Source: an uncultured SAR86 cluster bacterium | Lineage (GTDB): Bacteria > Pseudomonadota > Gammaproteobacteria > Magnimaribacterales > D2472 | DNA: 64,000 bases | NCBI GenBank assembly: GCA_902511575.1 | Contig: CABXFU010000003.1 | Coordinates: forward strand, 62,001 to 126,000 | Direction: 5' to 3' | Shown here: one piece after another, positions 45,036 through 53,761 of the stretch | Layout: every line of letters starts with the position of its first letter | Numbering within the stretch: position 1 is the stretch's first letter | Notes under the pieces: generated by a model | Told to the model about the DNA's origin: nothing | Database searches by the model: none | Seen by the model: only the letters and a program-made list of their open reading frames with translations | Translations under genes and position numbers: made by a program

Positions 45036-45505
45036 TGCTCAATAAAATTTTCCCTTCCGTAGCTGATAATAATTTTAATGGTCAAAAGATTGCTCTGTGG
45101 GGATTCATTTTATTCACAATTCTAATGACATGGCGGTCAATCGTTCATATGTTTTTTGAGAAATACGGATTTCATGATATTGGAAATTTTTTAACTATCG
45201 AAGGTGATCCTGATCCTATGCTGCTGATCTACAGATTTTTTTCTCTTTGGGGTTTTGTGCAGTTAATATTTTGTTTGGTTTGCTGGGTTGTAATTTTTCG
45301 CTACAGAGCACTCATTCCATTAATGTATTTATTTTGGTTATTTGAGTGGAGCTTTAGAACATTTGGATACCCTTTGATTAGAGAAGACATAGTTATTCAA
45401 GGAATTTATACAGTTGGTGCTACACCTGGAGCAGTTGGTGCTCCGTATGTAACTTTTGTTTTAATCATTCTTTTTAGCCTTTCGGTGATACAAAAAAATA
45501 ATTAA
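45035..45505 (+). CDS. Small integral membrane protein of unknown function
   Basis: A 156-residue protein starting at GTG 45035 with GAAGGAG nine bases before it, overlapping the DUF1330 stop. It has four likely transmembrane helices (about 20-38, 70-90, 93-112 and 135-152; e.g. IALWGFILFTILMTWRSIVHMFF, LVCWVVIFRY, YVTFVLIILFSLSVI). It is rich in Trp and Phe. I do not recognise a family. Position in the operon and the adjacent DUF4345 membrane protein suggest a role in import, redox or membrane anchoring, but nothing in the sequence shows which. Confidence 0.75.
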   Translation: MLNKIFPSVADNNFNGQKIALWGFILFTILMTWRSIVHMFFEKYGFHDIGNFLTIEGDPDPMLLIYRFFSLWGFVQLIFCLVCWVVIFRYRALIPLMYLFWLFEWSFRTFGYPLIREDIVIQGIYTVGATPGAVGAPYVTFVLIILFSLSVIQKNN

Positions 45506-45515
45506 GGAAAATATT

Positions 45516-46631
45516 ATGAGTCAATTTCAAACTTTAAAGTCAGATTTAACCCAATCAAGGATTGTAGATTCTAATTCTGTTTCAATTCATGAAGATGAAA
45601 TTGCTGTGAGAATTGAAAGTTATGCATTTACAGCTAATAACGTCACTTATGGCGTCGCGGGAGATACAATCGGGTACTGGAAATTTTTTCCAGCTAAAAA
45701 TAATGCAGATAATGAATGGGGCTGCATACCTATGTGGGGATTTGCAGAAATCACCCACTCAAATATTGAGAGTTTGAATGTTGGAGAAAGACTCTTTGGC
45801 TATTTTCCAGCTGCTGACTCATTAACTTTAAGTCCAACCAAAGTCTCAGATCAAAGTTTCAGTGATGGCAAAGAACACCGAAAAGAACTCCCGCCTGTTT
45901 ACAATAATTATGTGAGGCTTAATGGAGATCAAAATTACGATCCATCCATGGATGCAGTCAGAGCTCTTTTATTCCCACTTCATATTACAGCATTTTGTTT
46001 ATGCGACTCTTTGGCTGAAGATTCATACCTTGGAGCATCTCAAGTAATTGTAGTTAGCGCTTCGAGTAAAACTGCCATTGGTCTGGCTCAAGGTTTAGCT
46101 GATACTGAAAATGCACCAAAAATAGTTGGGCTTACATCTCCATCAAACTTAAAGTTTGTGGAAAACCTTGGCTGCTATGATGAAGTGATCTCTTACGATG
46201 AGCTCGATAATATAGATTATTCAAAGGGTTCTGTGATGGTTGATATGGCTGGTAATCGAGAAATTCTTGGAACCCTTCATAGTGAGCTGGGAGATAATAT
46301 GCTCAAGTGTCTCACTGTGGGCATGACTCATTGGGATAATGAGACCACTGCAGAAGATGCTTTAGGCCAAGCAATGCTCAGAGATAGAACTGAATTCTTT
46401 TTTGCCCCAGCTCACATCCAAAAACGCATTGGAGATTGGGGGCACGATGGCTATGCTGAAAAAACAAATTCGTTCATGACTGCTAGAGCAATTCAAAGTA
46501 AAAATTGGATGCAGGTCAAAGAGATTCATGGTTTAGAAAATTTTACTGGCACCTATGAAGAGATGGTTTCTGGAAATATTAATCCAAACGAAGGAATCAT
46601 CGTTAATCTAATCAATCACAAGGAGAAATAA
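45516..46631 (+). CDS. DUF2855 family protein (MDR-like)
   Basis: A 371-residue soluble protein preceded by AAGGAA. It matches the DUF2855 family, distant relatives of medium-chain dehydrogenase/quinone oxidoreductases: AVRIESYAFTANNVTYGVAGDTIGYWKFFPA at the N-terminus, GCIPMWGFAEI, GERLFGYFPAADSL, and a Rossmann-like segment VIVVSASSKTAIGLAQGLAD. The typical glycine-rich NAD(P) loop is modified to SASSKTA, so cofactor use is uncertain. No member's reaction is well established. It is 10 bases after the membrane protein and directly abuts the next gene. Confidence 0.82.
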   Translation: MSQFQTLKSDLTQSRIVDSNSVSIHEDEIAVRIESYAFTANNVTYGVAGDTIGYWKFFPAKNNADNEWGCIPMWGFAEITHSNIESLNVGERLFGYFPAADSLTLSPTKVSDQSFSDGKEHRKELPPVYNNYVRLNGDQNYDPSMDAVRALLFPLHITAFCLCDSLAEDSYLGASQVIVVSASSKTAIGLAQGLADTENAPKIVGLTSPSNLKFVENLGCYDEVISYDELDNIDYSKGSVMVDMAGNREILGTLHSELGDNMLKCLTVGMTHWDNETTAEDALGQAMLRDRTEFFFAPAHIQKRIGDWGHDGYAEKTNSFMTARAIQSKNWMQVKEIHGLENFTGTYEEMVSGNINPNEGIIVNLINHKEK

Positions 46632-47009
46632 ATGAAAAATGTTTTAAGAATAGTCGCAGGCCTTTTTGGAGCCTTTTTTTTAATAAGTGGATTGCAGTGG
46701 ATTATTGCTCCTGCAAGTATTGCAGAGCAACTTGGCATGCCCTTGTTGGAGGGTGTTGGCTTGAGTGCTCAGATTGGTGACATGGGAAGTTTCTTTATAA
46801 CTGTAGGTGTCATGACATTAATTGGGGTCCTCACGCAAACTCGTCATTGGTTTTACGCGCCTTCAATGTTATTGCTGGTGGCAGCTTTATACAGAACTCT
46901 TTCAGCTGTCCTATACGGCGCACCATTTGTTATGTCAGCAATTATTGTTGAGGTGGTTGTAGGTTTATTTTTAATTTTTGCTGGCCCAAGAATTGCAACT
47001 GAGGATTGA
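46632..47009 (+). CDS. DUF4345-like small membrane protein
   Basis: A 125-residue membrane protein with four predicted helices: VLRIVAGLFGAFFLISGLQWII, ITVGVMTLIGVLTQ, PSMLLLVAALYRTLSAVL and IIVEVVVGLFLIFAGPRI. The layout (helix, amphipathic loop MPLLEGVGLSAQIGDMGSFF, then three helices) resembles DUF4345/DoxX-like proteins. It starts immediately after the DUF2855 stop, with AAGGAGAAA upstream. Function unknown. Confidence 0.72.
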   Translation: MKNVLRIVAGLFGAFFLISGLQWIIAPASIAEQLGMPLLEGVGLSAQIGDMGSFFITVGVMTLIGVLTQTRHWFYAPSMLLLVAALYRTLSAVLYGAPFVMSAIIVEVVVGLFLIFAGPRIATED

Positions 47010-47013
47010 AATA

Positions 47014-48066
47014 ATGAAGCTGCTTAAATATATCTTTATCATTGGTCTTGTTGGCTTTATTTTAGTATCAGTTTTAACAAGAGTTCCTGCTGTTCAAGAT
47101 CGGCTTATGTTTAGATTTGTTCAAACTCTTGGCGGCACCACTGCTGATCTAAATGACAATTCATTATCAGCTGTTGTATGTGGATCTAGATCTCCACTTC
47201 CATCTCCTGGAAGGGCGCAAACATGTGTTCTAATTAATGCAGGTGGCAATTATTATGTTGTAGATATTGGTGATGGCAGTGCAAATAATCTCAATAATTG
47301 GAGGATAGATGCAAATAAGATTCGCGGTACTCTTCTAACACATCTTCACTCAGATCACATATCAGATCTTGCGGATCTTCACTTAATGACTTGGGTTAAT
47401 TCTTCCCATACAAAGCCTATGGATGTTTATGGTCCTCAAGGAGTTGAGCTCGTAACTCAAGGTTTTGAGGATGCATATCAGTTGGACTACCAATTTAGAC
47501 ATGAGCATCATGGTGATGAAGTGGCGCCAAGGGATATCGCTGGGTTTAACGCCTTTCCAGTAGATTTATCAAACCCAGTTATCATTGATCAAGATGGTTT
47601 GAAGGTCACAGCGTTTAGGGTGCCTCATGATCCTGTTAAACCAGCTCTAGGCTATAGATTTGACTATAAGGGTAGGTCAATTGTTATTAGTGGTGATACT
47701 TCTTATAGTGAAAATCTTATCAAGCATTCTCAAGATGCTGACGTGCTATTTCATGAAGCTCAAGCCAATCATCAGCTAGCTATTATGAAAAAAGCTCTAG
47801 CTGATAATCAAGGGTTAGTAAAAATCTTAGATGATATTGAGACATATCATGCAACGCCCATTGAAGCAGCTAAAGCAGCTAACTTAGCAAATGTCGATCA
47901 TTTAATGTTTTATCATCTAACTCCTGCACCTAGAAATAATTTAACGGAAAGAATGTTTTTTCGAGGTGTTGATGAAATCAGAAAAGATTGGAGCTCATCA
48001 AAGGATGGCACTATGGTTGTTTTACCATTAGACTCAGATGAAATAATAATTACCGAGATAAATTAA
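47014..48066 (+). CDS. Membrane-anchored metallo-beta-lactamase-fold hydrolase
   Basis: Start at ATG 47014 (MKLLKYIFIIGLVGFILVSVL), giving a signal anchor; the upstream frame from 46978 lies in the previous gene. The 350-residue protein has the MBL zinc motif LLTHLHSDHISDLADLHLM (HxHxDH), a later GRSIVISGDTSYSENLI with the bridging Asp, a further His in LFHEAQANH and a C-terminal YHLTP. The RNase Z/arylsulfatase-like branch fits best. Presumably periplasmic or membrane-bound; lactone, ester or sulfate ester hydrolysis are candidate activities. The SDR start overlaps its stop (TAATG). Confidence 0.85.
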   Translation: MKLLKYIFIIGLVGFILVSVLTRVPAVQDRLMFRFVQTLGGTTADLNDNSLSAVVCGSRSPLPSPGRAQTCVLINAGGNYYVVDIGDGSANNLNNWRIDANKIRGTLLTHLHSDHISDLADLHLMTWVNSSHTKPMDVYGPQGVELVTQGFEDAYQLDYQFRHEHHGDEVAPRDIAGFNAFPVDLSNPVIIDQDGLKVTAFRVPHDPVKPALGYRFDYKGRSIVISGDTSYSENLIKHSQDADVLFHEAQANHQLAIMKKALADNQGLVKILDDIETYHATPIEAAKAANLANVDHLMFYHLTPAPRNNLTERMFFRGVDEIRKDWSSSKDGTMVVLPLDSDEIIITEIN

Positions 48067-48854
48067 TGGATGTAAAAAATAAAAGGGTTGTTGTAACTGG
48101 TGCTGCCAGTGGAATTGGAAAAGCTCTTTGTGAAGCTTTTCATGAGGCTGATGCTCAATCCATAGTAGCTGTAGATATGAATCTAGACGGAGCACAAGAA
48201 ACAGCCGATTCAGTTAATGGCATTGCTGTTCAAGCAAATGTTGGCAATGAAAAAGACATAATTAATGTTATCCAAAAAGCAGATGAACATGCTGGCGGCA
48301 CAGATATTTTCTGTTCCAATGCAGGAATTGGGGGTGTGCCAGGATTTTTTGAAGTTGAAGCCTCGGATTGGCAGAATATTTGGGATGTGAACGTTCAATC
48401 TCATATCTTTGCAGCCAAACATGTTTTACCTCAAATGATTGAAAGAGGAGAAGGTTATTTAGTCAACACTTCATCAGCAGCCGGGCTTTTAACTCAATTG
48501 GGAGCAGCAGGTTACTCAGTGACTAAAGCTGCTGCGGTAAGTTTTGCTGAATGGGTGAAGATTACTTATGGAGAAAAGGGTATTGGTGTTTCTTGTCTTT
48601 GTCCTCAAGCAGTTAGAACAGCTATGACTGCTCAAGGCCCTGGTGTTGCAGGTGTCGATGGAATGATGGAACCCGATGTGGTTGCACAAGAAGTTTTGAA
48701 ATGCATTGCTGAAGAAAAATTTTTAGTATTACCTCATACAGAAGTAGCTGAGTATGTTTCAAGAAAGGGTAATGACAGAGATAGATGGATATCAGGAATG
48801 CAGAGACTGCAAAAGCAATATGAAGATTTTTTAACCCCAGTCGATATGAAATAA
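48066..48854 (+). CDS. Short-chain dehydrogenase/reductase
   Basis: A 262-residue classical SDR. The cofactor loop is VVVTGAASGIGKALCEAFHEA, with the acidic residue in VAVDMN favouring NAD(H). NNAG is replaced by SNAGIGGVPG. The catalytic Ser/Tyr/Lys lie in NTSSAAGLLTQLGAAGYSVTKAAAVSFAEWV (Ser, then YSVTK). It overlaps the MBL stop by one base and precedes the second nitronate-monooxygenase-like gene by 11 bases with GGAG. The substrate is likely a secondary alcohol or ketone intermediate of the operon's pathway. Confidence 0.9.
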   Translation: MDVKNKRVVVTGAASGIGKALCEAFHEADAQSIVAVDMNLDGAQETADSVNGIAVQANVGNEKDIINVIQKADEHAGGTDIFCSNAGIGGVPGFFEVEASDWQNIWDVNVQSHIFAAKHVLPQMIERGEGYLVNTSSAAGLLTQLGAAGYSVTKAAAVSFAEWVKITYGEKGIGVSCLCPQAVRTAMTAQGPGVAGVDGMMEPDVVAQEVLKCIAEEKFLVLPHTEVAEYVSRKGNDRDRWISGMQRLQKQYEDFLTPVDMK

Positions 48855-48865
48855 AAGGAGAGAAT

Positions 48866-49834
48866 ATGAAAACTAAGATTACAGAATTATTTGGCATCGA
48901 GCATCCTATTATTCAAGGTGGCATGCATCATGTTGGTTTTGCAGAATTAGCTGCTGCAGTATCAAATGCTGGCGGGCTTGGAACAATTACTGGTTTAACG
49001 CAAGGAACCCCTGAAAAGCTTGCTAATGAAATAGCTCGTTGCAAGGAGATGACCGATAAGCCTTTTGCTGTGAACCTCACTTTTTTGCCTTCTTTGACTC
49101 CTCCAGATTATCCAGGGTTGGTAGATGTAATTATTGGTGGCGGTGTTCCAATTGTTGAGACAGCAGGCAGAAATCCTGCCGAGTATTTGCCAGCTCTTAA
49201 AGAAGCCGGTATTAAGGTGATTCACAAATGCACCTCAGTAAGACATTCTTTAAAAGCCCAATCAATCGGGTGTGACGCAGTTTCCGTGGATGGTTTTGAG
49301 TGTGGCGGACACCCTGGTGAAGATGACATACCTAATTTTATTCTTTTACCAAGAGCTGCTGATGAACTTGAAATTCCATTTGTTGCCTCAGGCGGTATGG
49401 CTGATGCGAGAAGTTTAGTTGCGGCAATGGCTCTTGGAGCAGAAGGCATGAATATGGGTACAAGGTTTATAGCTACCCAAGAAGCTCCTGTTCATCAAAA
49501 TGTTAAAGATTCAATTGTGAATGCGTCGGAATTAGATACCAGATTAATTATGCGTTCTCTCAGAAATACTGAAAGAGTATTAAACAATGAAGCTGTAGAG
49601 CGTCTTATGGAAAAAGAAGCTGCTTTAGGTGACCAGCTCACCTTTCAAGATATAGCCGATGAAGTTGCCGGCGTTTATCCAAAAATTATGCATGAGGGCA
49701 CAATGGAAGTTGGAGCTTGGTCTTGTGGCATGGTTGCTGGATTAGTCAATGATATCCCAACAGTAAAAGAGTTAATCGATGGGATTATGGGCGAAGCAGA
49801 TGCAATTATTGGCAAGAGACTGGGAAATTTCTAA
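48866..49834 (+). CDS. Nitronate monooxygenase-like flavoprotein (copy 2)
   Basis: The last gene of the operon, 322 residues, same family as the first gene. Motifs: LFGIEHPIIQGGMHHVGFAELAAAVSNAGGLGTITGL, KPFAVNLTFLPSL, SVDGFECGGHPGEDD (the catalytic-His motif, E-C-GGH, intact here), EIPFVASGGMADARSLVAAMALGAEGMNMGTRFIATQEAPVH. Unlike copy 1 it therefore keeps the residue expected for nitronate or nitroalkane oxidation, though many family members act on other substrates. It converges with the reverse-strand HupE/UreJ gene 17 bases away. Confidence 0.88.
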   Translation: MKTKITELFGIEHPIIQGGMHHVGFAELAAAVSNAGGLGTITGLTQGTPEKLANEIARCKEMTDKPFAVNLTFLPSLTPPDYPGLVDVIIGGGVPIVETAGRNPAEYLPALKEAGIKVIHKCTSVRHSLKAQSIGCDAVSVDGFECGGHPGEDDIPNFILLPRAADELEIPFVASGGMADARSLVAAMALGAEGMNMGTRFIATQEAPVHQNVKDSIVNASELDTRLIMRSLRNTERVLNNEAVERLMEKEAALGDQLTFQDIADEVAGVYPKIMHEGTMEVGAWSCGMVAGLVNDIPTVKELIDGIMGEADAIIGKRLGNF

Positions 49835-49843
49835 TTCTAAAAT

Positions 49844-49859
49844 TTGGGATTTATCCCAA
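49844..49859. terminator. Weak bidirectional hairpin between convergent genes
   Basis: TTGGGA (49844-49849), loop TTTA, TCCCAA (49854-49859) form a perfect 6-bp stem in the gap between the convergent operon end (49834) and the HupE/UreJ stop (49851). The T-run is poor on either strand (AATTTTAGAA on the reverse side), so termination is only plausible. Confidence 0.35.
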
Positions 49860-50804
49860 GATCCCAGTAACTCTATCGATGAGCCAGAAAAAACCCATGC
49901 CACCCAAAATCAATGAGGTGAGGGTGGCAGATTGTTTATATAAATTAAATTTGTGAGAAAGCCAGATCACAGATCCAAATATTGGGACTAACATAAGCTG
50001 ACCAGCTTCAATGCCCAAGTTAAAGAACAGCAAAGAAAGTAGTAGCTGTTCATTCCCAATACCAATACCCGTTAGGGCATTAGCAAAACCTAGCCCATGC
50101 AGCAATCCAAAGCCAAATGCTATGAGCCAAGGCGTAGCCTGATATTTTTTGCTTTCACTAACCTCTAATGCAAGGTAAATGATAGTAAGTGCAATAATAG
50201 CTTCTACAGTAGCTTGAGGTAGCGACACCAACTCAAATACTGATAAGCCCAAGGTAATACTGTGAGCAAAAGTGAAAGCTGTAATTGTTTTAACTGCATT
50301 TAAAAATCCAGTAATTAAAAAAAGTAATCCTAGTATGAAGAGGATATGATCATTACCACTTAACAAATGATCAATACCCAAGGTGAAATATCCAACTGGA
50401 TAAACCTGCTCTTTAAATGGGATCTCTATTGATGATCTTTTGAGGTTCATTAGCCCTTCAAACACCTCTCCATTAGAGTGAGTGATTGTTACCAATGCGT
50501 CTGTGAGCACACTCAGATTATTGACTGAAATTATTTGGCCTTTGAGAGAGTTTTCACAATTTAACAATATTTTTTCAACCAGATATTTTCCTTTTTGACT
50601 GGGTAATTCACTCTTTCTTTTACAACTTTCAGGAAAAAAAACTTCTGCTCTAGCACCGATATTTTTAATCGGGTACATCCAACTAACCTCGTATTCATGT
50701 TCATTTAGTTCATTTATAACTAGGTGGGCTGGATTAAACTCATGAGAGAATAATGCAGTTGAACAAAAAAGTAATACTAATGTTTTAGCAAGCTTATAAG
50801 TCAT
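49851..50804 (-). CDS. HupE/UreJ-like membrane protein (copy 2)
   Basis: A 317-residue relative of the protein at 30604-31791. It has an N-terminal signal peptide (LAKTLVLLFCSTALFS), a shorter extracytoplasmic domain (about 20-125) and then six or seven helices with the HupE/UreJ_2 His motifs: LGIDHLLSGNDHILFILGL, FTFAHSITLGLS and GLLHGLGFANAL. The intramembrane His/Asp pattern suggests metal-ion binding; nickel/cobalt is the precedent, but no nickel enzyme is nearby. The start overlaps the upstream parvulin stop by one base, giving a DUF3604-parvulin-HupE transcription unit. Confidence 0.83.
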   Translation of the reverse strand: MTYKLAKTLVLLFCSTALFSHEFNPAHLVINELNEHEYEVSWMYPIKNIGARAEVFFPESCKRKSELPSQKGKYLVEKILLNCENSLKGQIISVNNLSVLTDALVTITHSNGEVFEGLMNLKRSSIEIPFKEQVYPVGYFTLGIDHLLSGNDHILFILGLLFLITGFLNAVKTITAFTFAHSITLGLSVFELVSLPQATVEAIIALTIIYLALEVSESKKYQATPWLIAFGFGLLHGLGFANALTGIGIGNEQLLLSLLFFNLGIEAGQLMLVPIFGSVIWLSHKFNLYKQSATLTSLILGGMGFFWLIDRVTGILG

Positions 50805-51604
50805 TAGAACTTATAATCTGGATTGATTATGACTTTGTATTGAGATCTTATTTCATCGATATATTCAGCAATTGCTTTATCTTGTGACTGCGAAAGATAA
50901 TCTTGTTGAACTTTTAATAGCACTTGTTCTAGAGAAGGGTAAAACCCAGTTTTAACTTCTTTTAACTTAATGATGTGGTGCCCAAAAGCTGATTCATGAG
51001 GTCCAGACCACTCATTTAAAGTAAGGTTTTCAATAGCTAAAAAGAATAACTCACCAAAATTTTTCTTAACGTCATTTGCGCTATTTTGATAAAAGTTTTT
51101 TCCTAGAAAAAAGGGATCACCTGCTAATTCAACTTGATTAGTTTGGTAATCATTGAAAGCTTTAACTGCTCTTTCTTTGGCATTGGATTCTTTTGAAAAA
51201 TAGTGATGAGAAAAAGAGTAGGTTGCTGGCACGAAGTAATTATTTTTATTTTGCTTAAAGAATTTTTTAAGATCTTCTTGCGAAGGCTCATTAGGAATTG
51301 TTTCTTGTTTTAAAAAAGTAATTTTCTGAGCCAATCTTCTCTTGATAATCCGATCTTCTTGATCTAATTCTAAAAGCAATGCCTCTCTATATAGAATCTC
51401 TTCTTGAACAAAGTTATTAATAATATTTGCTATTTCTTCATCGCTTGGAGGTCTTCCAACTTGTGATTTCCACGCTGAAAGAAGACTGGTTAACTCTTGA
51501 TCTGAAATATAAATATCTTTTGAATCTTGCTCAGCATTAAATCCAATATCAAGAAAAAAAATTAATAGCCCAATTACAAAAAATACAAGTATTCTAAGGT
51601 TCAT
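50804..51604 (-). CDS. Membrane-anchored parvulin-type peptidyl-prolyl isomerase
   Basis: A 266-residue protein with one N-terminal transmembrane helix (ILVFFVIGLLIFFLDIGF). A SurA-like helical region follows (VGRPPSDEEIANIINNFVQEEILYREALLLELDQEDRIIKRRLAQK), then a rotamase-like domain (about 120-245) with AFGHHIIKLKEV as its terminal strand. It corresponds to the C-terminal two thirds of the fusion at 29313-30614 and, like it, neighbours a HupE/UreJ gene. It probably folds or chaperones a periplasmic partner, perhaps the DUF3604 protein encoded 15 bases upstream. Confidence 0.85.
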   Translation of the reverse strand: MNLRILVFFVIGLLIFFLDIGFNAEQDSKDIYISDQELTSLLSAWKSQVGRPPSDEEIANIINNFVQEEILYREALLLELDQEDRIIKRRLAQKITFLKQETIPNEPSQEDLKKFFKQNKNNYFVPATYSFSHHYFSKESNAKERAVKAFNDYQTNQVELAGDPFFLGKNFYQNSANDVKKNFGELFFLAIENLTLNEWSGPHESAFGHHIIKLKEVKTGFYPSLEQVLLKVQQDYLSQSQDKAIAEYIDEIRSQYKVIINPDYKF

Positions 51605-51619
51605 TGAACTTCCTTAAAT

Positions 51620-53695
51620 TTACAGTGGAATAATATCTAGCTCGCCAGACTCTGGTATATACCAGATAGGAGAAGACCATGCGCGTTCTTGTATCGTTTC
51701 ATCTAGATCAGGTCTGGGCTTGACTCCTGCTTTTAACGCATCCCATGTAGACCATCTGCATGTTGGATTTTCTAAAACTCGAACATAATAAAAAGCTTTA
51801 ATCGTTGGATCAAAATCAGGGTCCACCCATGTAGTTTTTAACTCTACCGCTCCGACATCACTTGAGATGGAGCAATCATTGATGTTTACCTTAGCGCCAT
51901 TATCAGGACAGCGATTAGTCACTGGGTCGACTGTTAGCCCATCTGAGCATGCAACATCATAAACTTTCTCCTTCGGGGTTCCAGAGGCACTTTCAACCCA
52001 TCCTTTGATGATTTGCACTCTTTGAAGTGGAGCTCCTAATTTATCACGCTGAGCCCAAACTAAGAATTGAGGTGTTTGATTATCTTGGCTAAATAGATCT
52101 GCACCCATGGTGACACCTTTTGCATAGGCATTTTTAACCATATCCTCAGAATCTATATCAATTGACTGCATGTCAAATCCAGCAAAGAATCTCACTGCCA
52201 TTCTGGTACCTGTTGTAGCGAATGTCTCTTTTCTTTTGAAGGCTTGAAAAATAGAATCTCGAGTATTTTCTTCTGCCCATGCAACTGCTAAGCCTGATGC
52301 ACTCCATTGATCAAATCCAACATCTGCATAAGTTCTTCCACCAATTTCTTGAACGCTTACAGGTTGATCATAAAGATCGGCATATTGATTCAGTAAATCA
52401 ATTCGATCTTGAGTTAGAGGTACGCTTCCTCTGCTCATATCAATTCCATCCAATACTCCAACTTTCGACCAATAATTGTTCTCATCGAATGCTCCAGCAC
52501 CAGTATGAGTATCACTTGATCCTATTAGACCAAATTTATAAGGATTACCTCGACCTTCCCATTCCAAAGTTAGACCTCTTAGATATGCATCTCTGACGTA
52601 GCCTCCTTGCGGCATACTATATGTTGGAGGTCTGCTTCCAACTCTTTTATCCATGATTTCAAAATCAGCCCATTCATCATCTGGAGAAAGTAGTGGGTGA
52701 GTATCAGAAGTACCTTTAACTTGTGTCACTTCAACAACAGGTTCATTTCGCATTCGTTTTTCAGCATATTCTATGCTTATTGGATCCCCTCTAAATGTTT
52801 CTACTTCAAACATTTGGCCATTAGAGCCATTACTATTGTGAGGCATTGCCAAAGAATCGACTCCTCTCTCTCTTAAACCATCCATCCACGTCCAAAGGTC
52901 TTCTGGATTTAGGGAGTCAATTCTTGTCCAAGGTCTTATGGGAGCTTTTGAAGAGTTAAAAATAACATTTCTGTGCAAATTACCACCCTCAACATCTGTT
53001 GAGGTTGTGAATTCATAGCCAATGAACGTAGTAAATTCTCCTGGCTTATTGAATTCTTCAGCAGCATTTGCAACATCAAACCATGCAGATTTATGCACAT
53101 CATAATCGAATGATTGAAGAGCTACTTGAATGTTATTAGTGAACCAAGCTTTCCAAAGTTTTGGATGCCAATATGGATAAGGTTGTACTATTGCTTGGCT
53201 TAAAACAGAGCTAAATAGATCTGCTCTTTCACCCAGAGACTCAACAGTTACATTCTCAGGTCTATTAATGTTGTGCATTGGCTTAGTCCATTCTTTTTTG
53301 GACATTTCTGATGATGTATCGGCATAATTTTCTATCATTCCCATGTAAAAACCATGATCAGTTACCGCATAAAAATCCAAAGGCTCTCTTAATTTCATAT
53401 CAAAACCCAATGGATGCTTGATGGTTTCACCAGTTGCATATTTGTAGGCATCATAGGGAGTAGCGGTTACCCCAAAAATATATGCATCAAATGAATACTT
53501 CGTATGAACATGCAAGTCACCATAAAGCGGAATTCGGTCTGGATTAGAGGGTGCAGCATTTTCCGTTTCCGGCTGATCTATTGAAAAGTCAACAATCTCC
53601 AAAGCTGAATCAGTTTGAAAGTTTGTATAAAACCCTGTCGCATATATCAAAAAAATTGTTGAAACAACCACTAGACCTATAAAAGATTTATTCAT
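51620..53695 (-). CDS. DUF3604 protein, membrane-anchored (copy 1)
   Basis: A 691-residue extracytoplasmic protein with an N-terminal signal anchor (FIGLVVVSTIFLIYATGF). The start of the domain has PHP-like metal motifs: PLYGDLHVHTKYSFDAYIFG (HVH) and DFYAVTDHGFYMG, with later MPHNSNGSNG and IGSSDTHTGAGAF, all His/Asp residues suited to a di- or trinuclear metal site. The C-terminal region has four cysteines shared with copy 2 (ACSDGL, NRCPDN, NDCSIS, PTCRWSTW). DUF3604 enzymes are uncharacterised; a metal-dependent phosphoesterase or hydrolase is inferred from the PHP-like motifs. First gene of a reverse operon with the parvulin and HupE/UreJ genes. Confidence 0.88.
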   Translation of the reverse strand: MNKSFIGLVVVSTIFLIYATGFYTNFQTDSALEIVDFSIDQPETENAAPSNPDRIPLYGDLHVHTKYSFDAYIFGVTATPYDAYKYATGETIKHPLGFDMKLREPLDFYAVTDHGFYMGMIENYADTSSEMSKKEWTKPMHNINRPENVTVESLGERADLFSSVLSQAIVQPYPYWHPKLWKAWFTNNIQVALQSFDYDVHKSAWFDVANAAEEFNKPGEFTTFIGYEFTTSTDVEGGNLHRNVIFNSSKAPIRPWTRIDSLNPEDLWTWMDGLRERGVDSLAMPHNSNGSNGQMFEVETFRGDPISIEYAEKRMRNEPVVEVTQVKGTSDTHPLLSPDDEWADFEIMDKRVGSRPPTYSMPQGGYVRDAYLRGLTLEWEGRGNPYKFGLIGSSDTHTGAGAFDENNYWSKVGVLDGIDMSRGSVPLTQDRIDLLNQYADLYDQPVSVQEIGGRTYADVGFDQWSASGLAVAWAEENTRDSIFQAFKRKETFATTGTRMAVRFFAGFDMQSIDIDSEDMVKNAYAKGVTMGADLFSQDNQTPQFLVWAQRDKLGAPLQRVQIIKGWVESASGTPKEKVYDVACSDGLTVDPVTNRCPDNGAKVNINDCSISSDVGAVELKTTWVDPDFDPTIKAFYYVRVLENPTCRWSTWDALKAGVKPRPDLDETIQERAWSSPIWYIPESGELDIIPL

Positions 53696-53761
53696 TTTTA
53701 TTTTATTCCCCTATATTTATCACAACTATTTTAACTTATTTTTTTCACTCATAGCGATAAA

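Noticed and set aside
48622-48897. Reverse open frame across the SDR/NMO junction
   Set aside because: It overlaps two well-supported forward genes and resembles no known protein.
52279-52596. Forward 105-residue open frame inside the reverse DUF3604 gene
   Set aside because: Composition (many His, Leu, Gln) is that of an antisense frame, and the reverse gene is clearly coding throughout.
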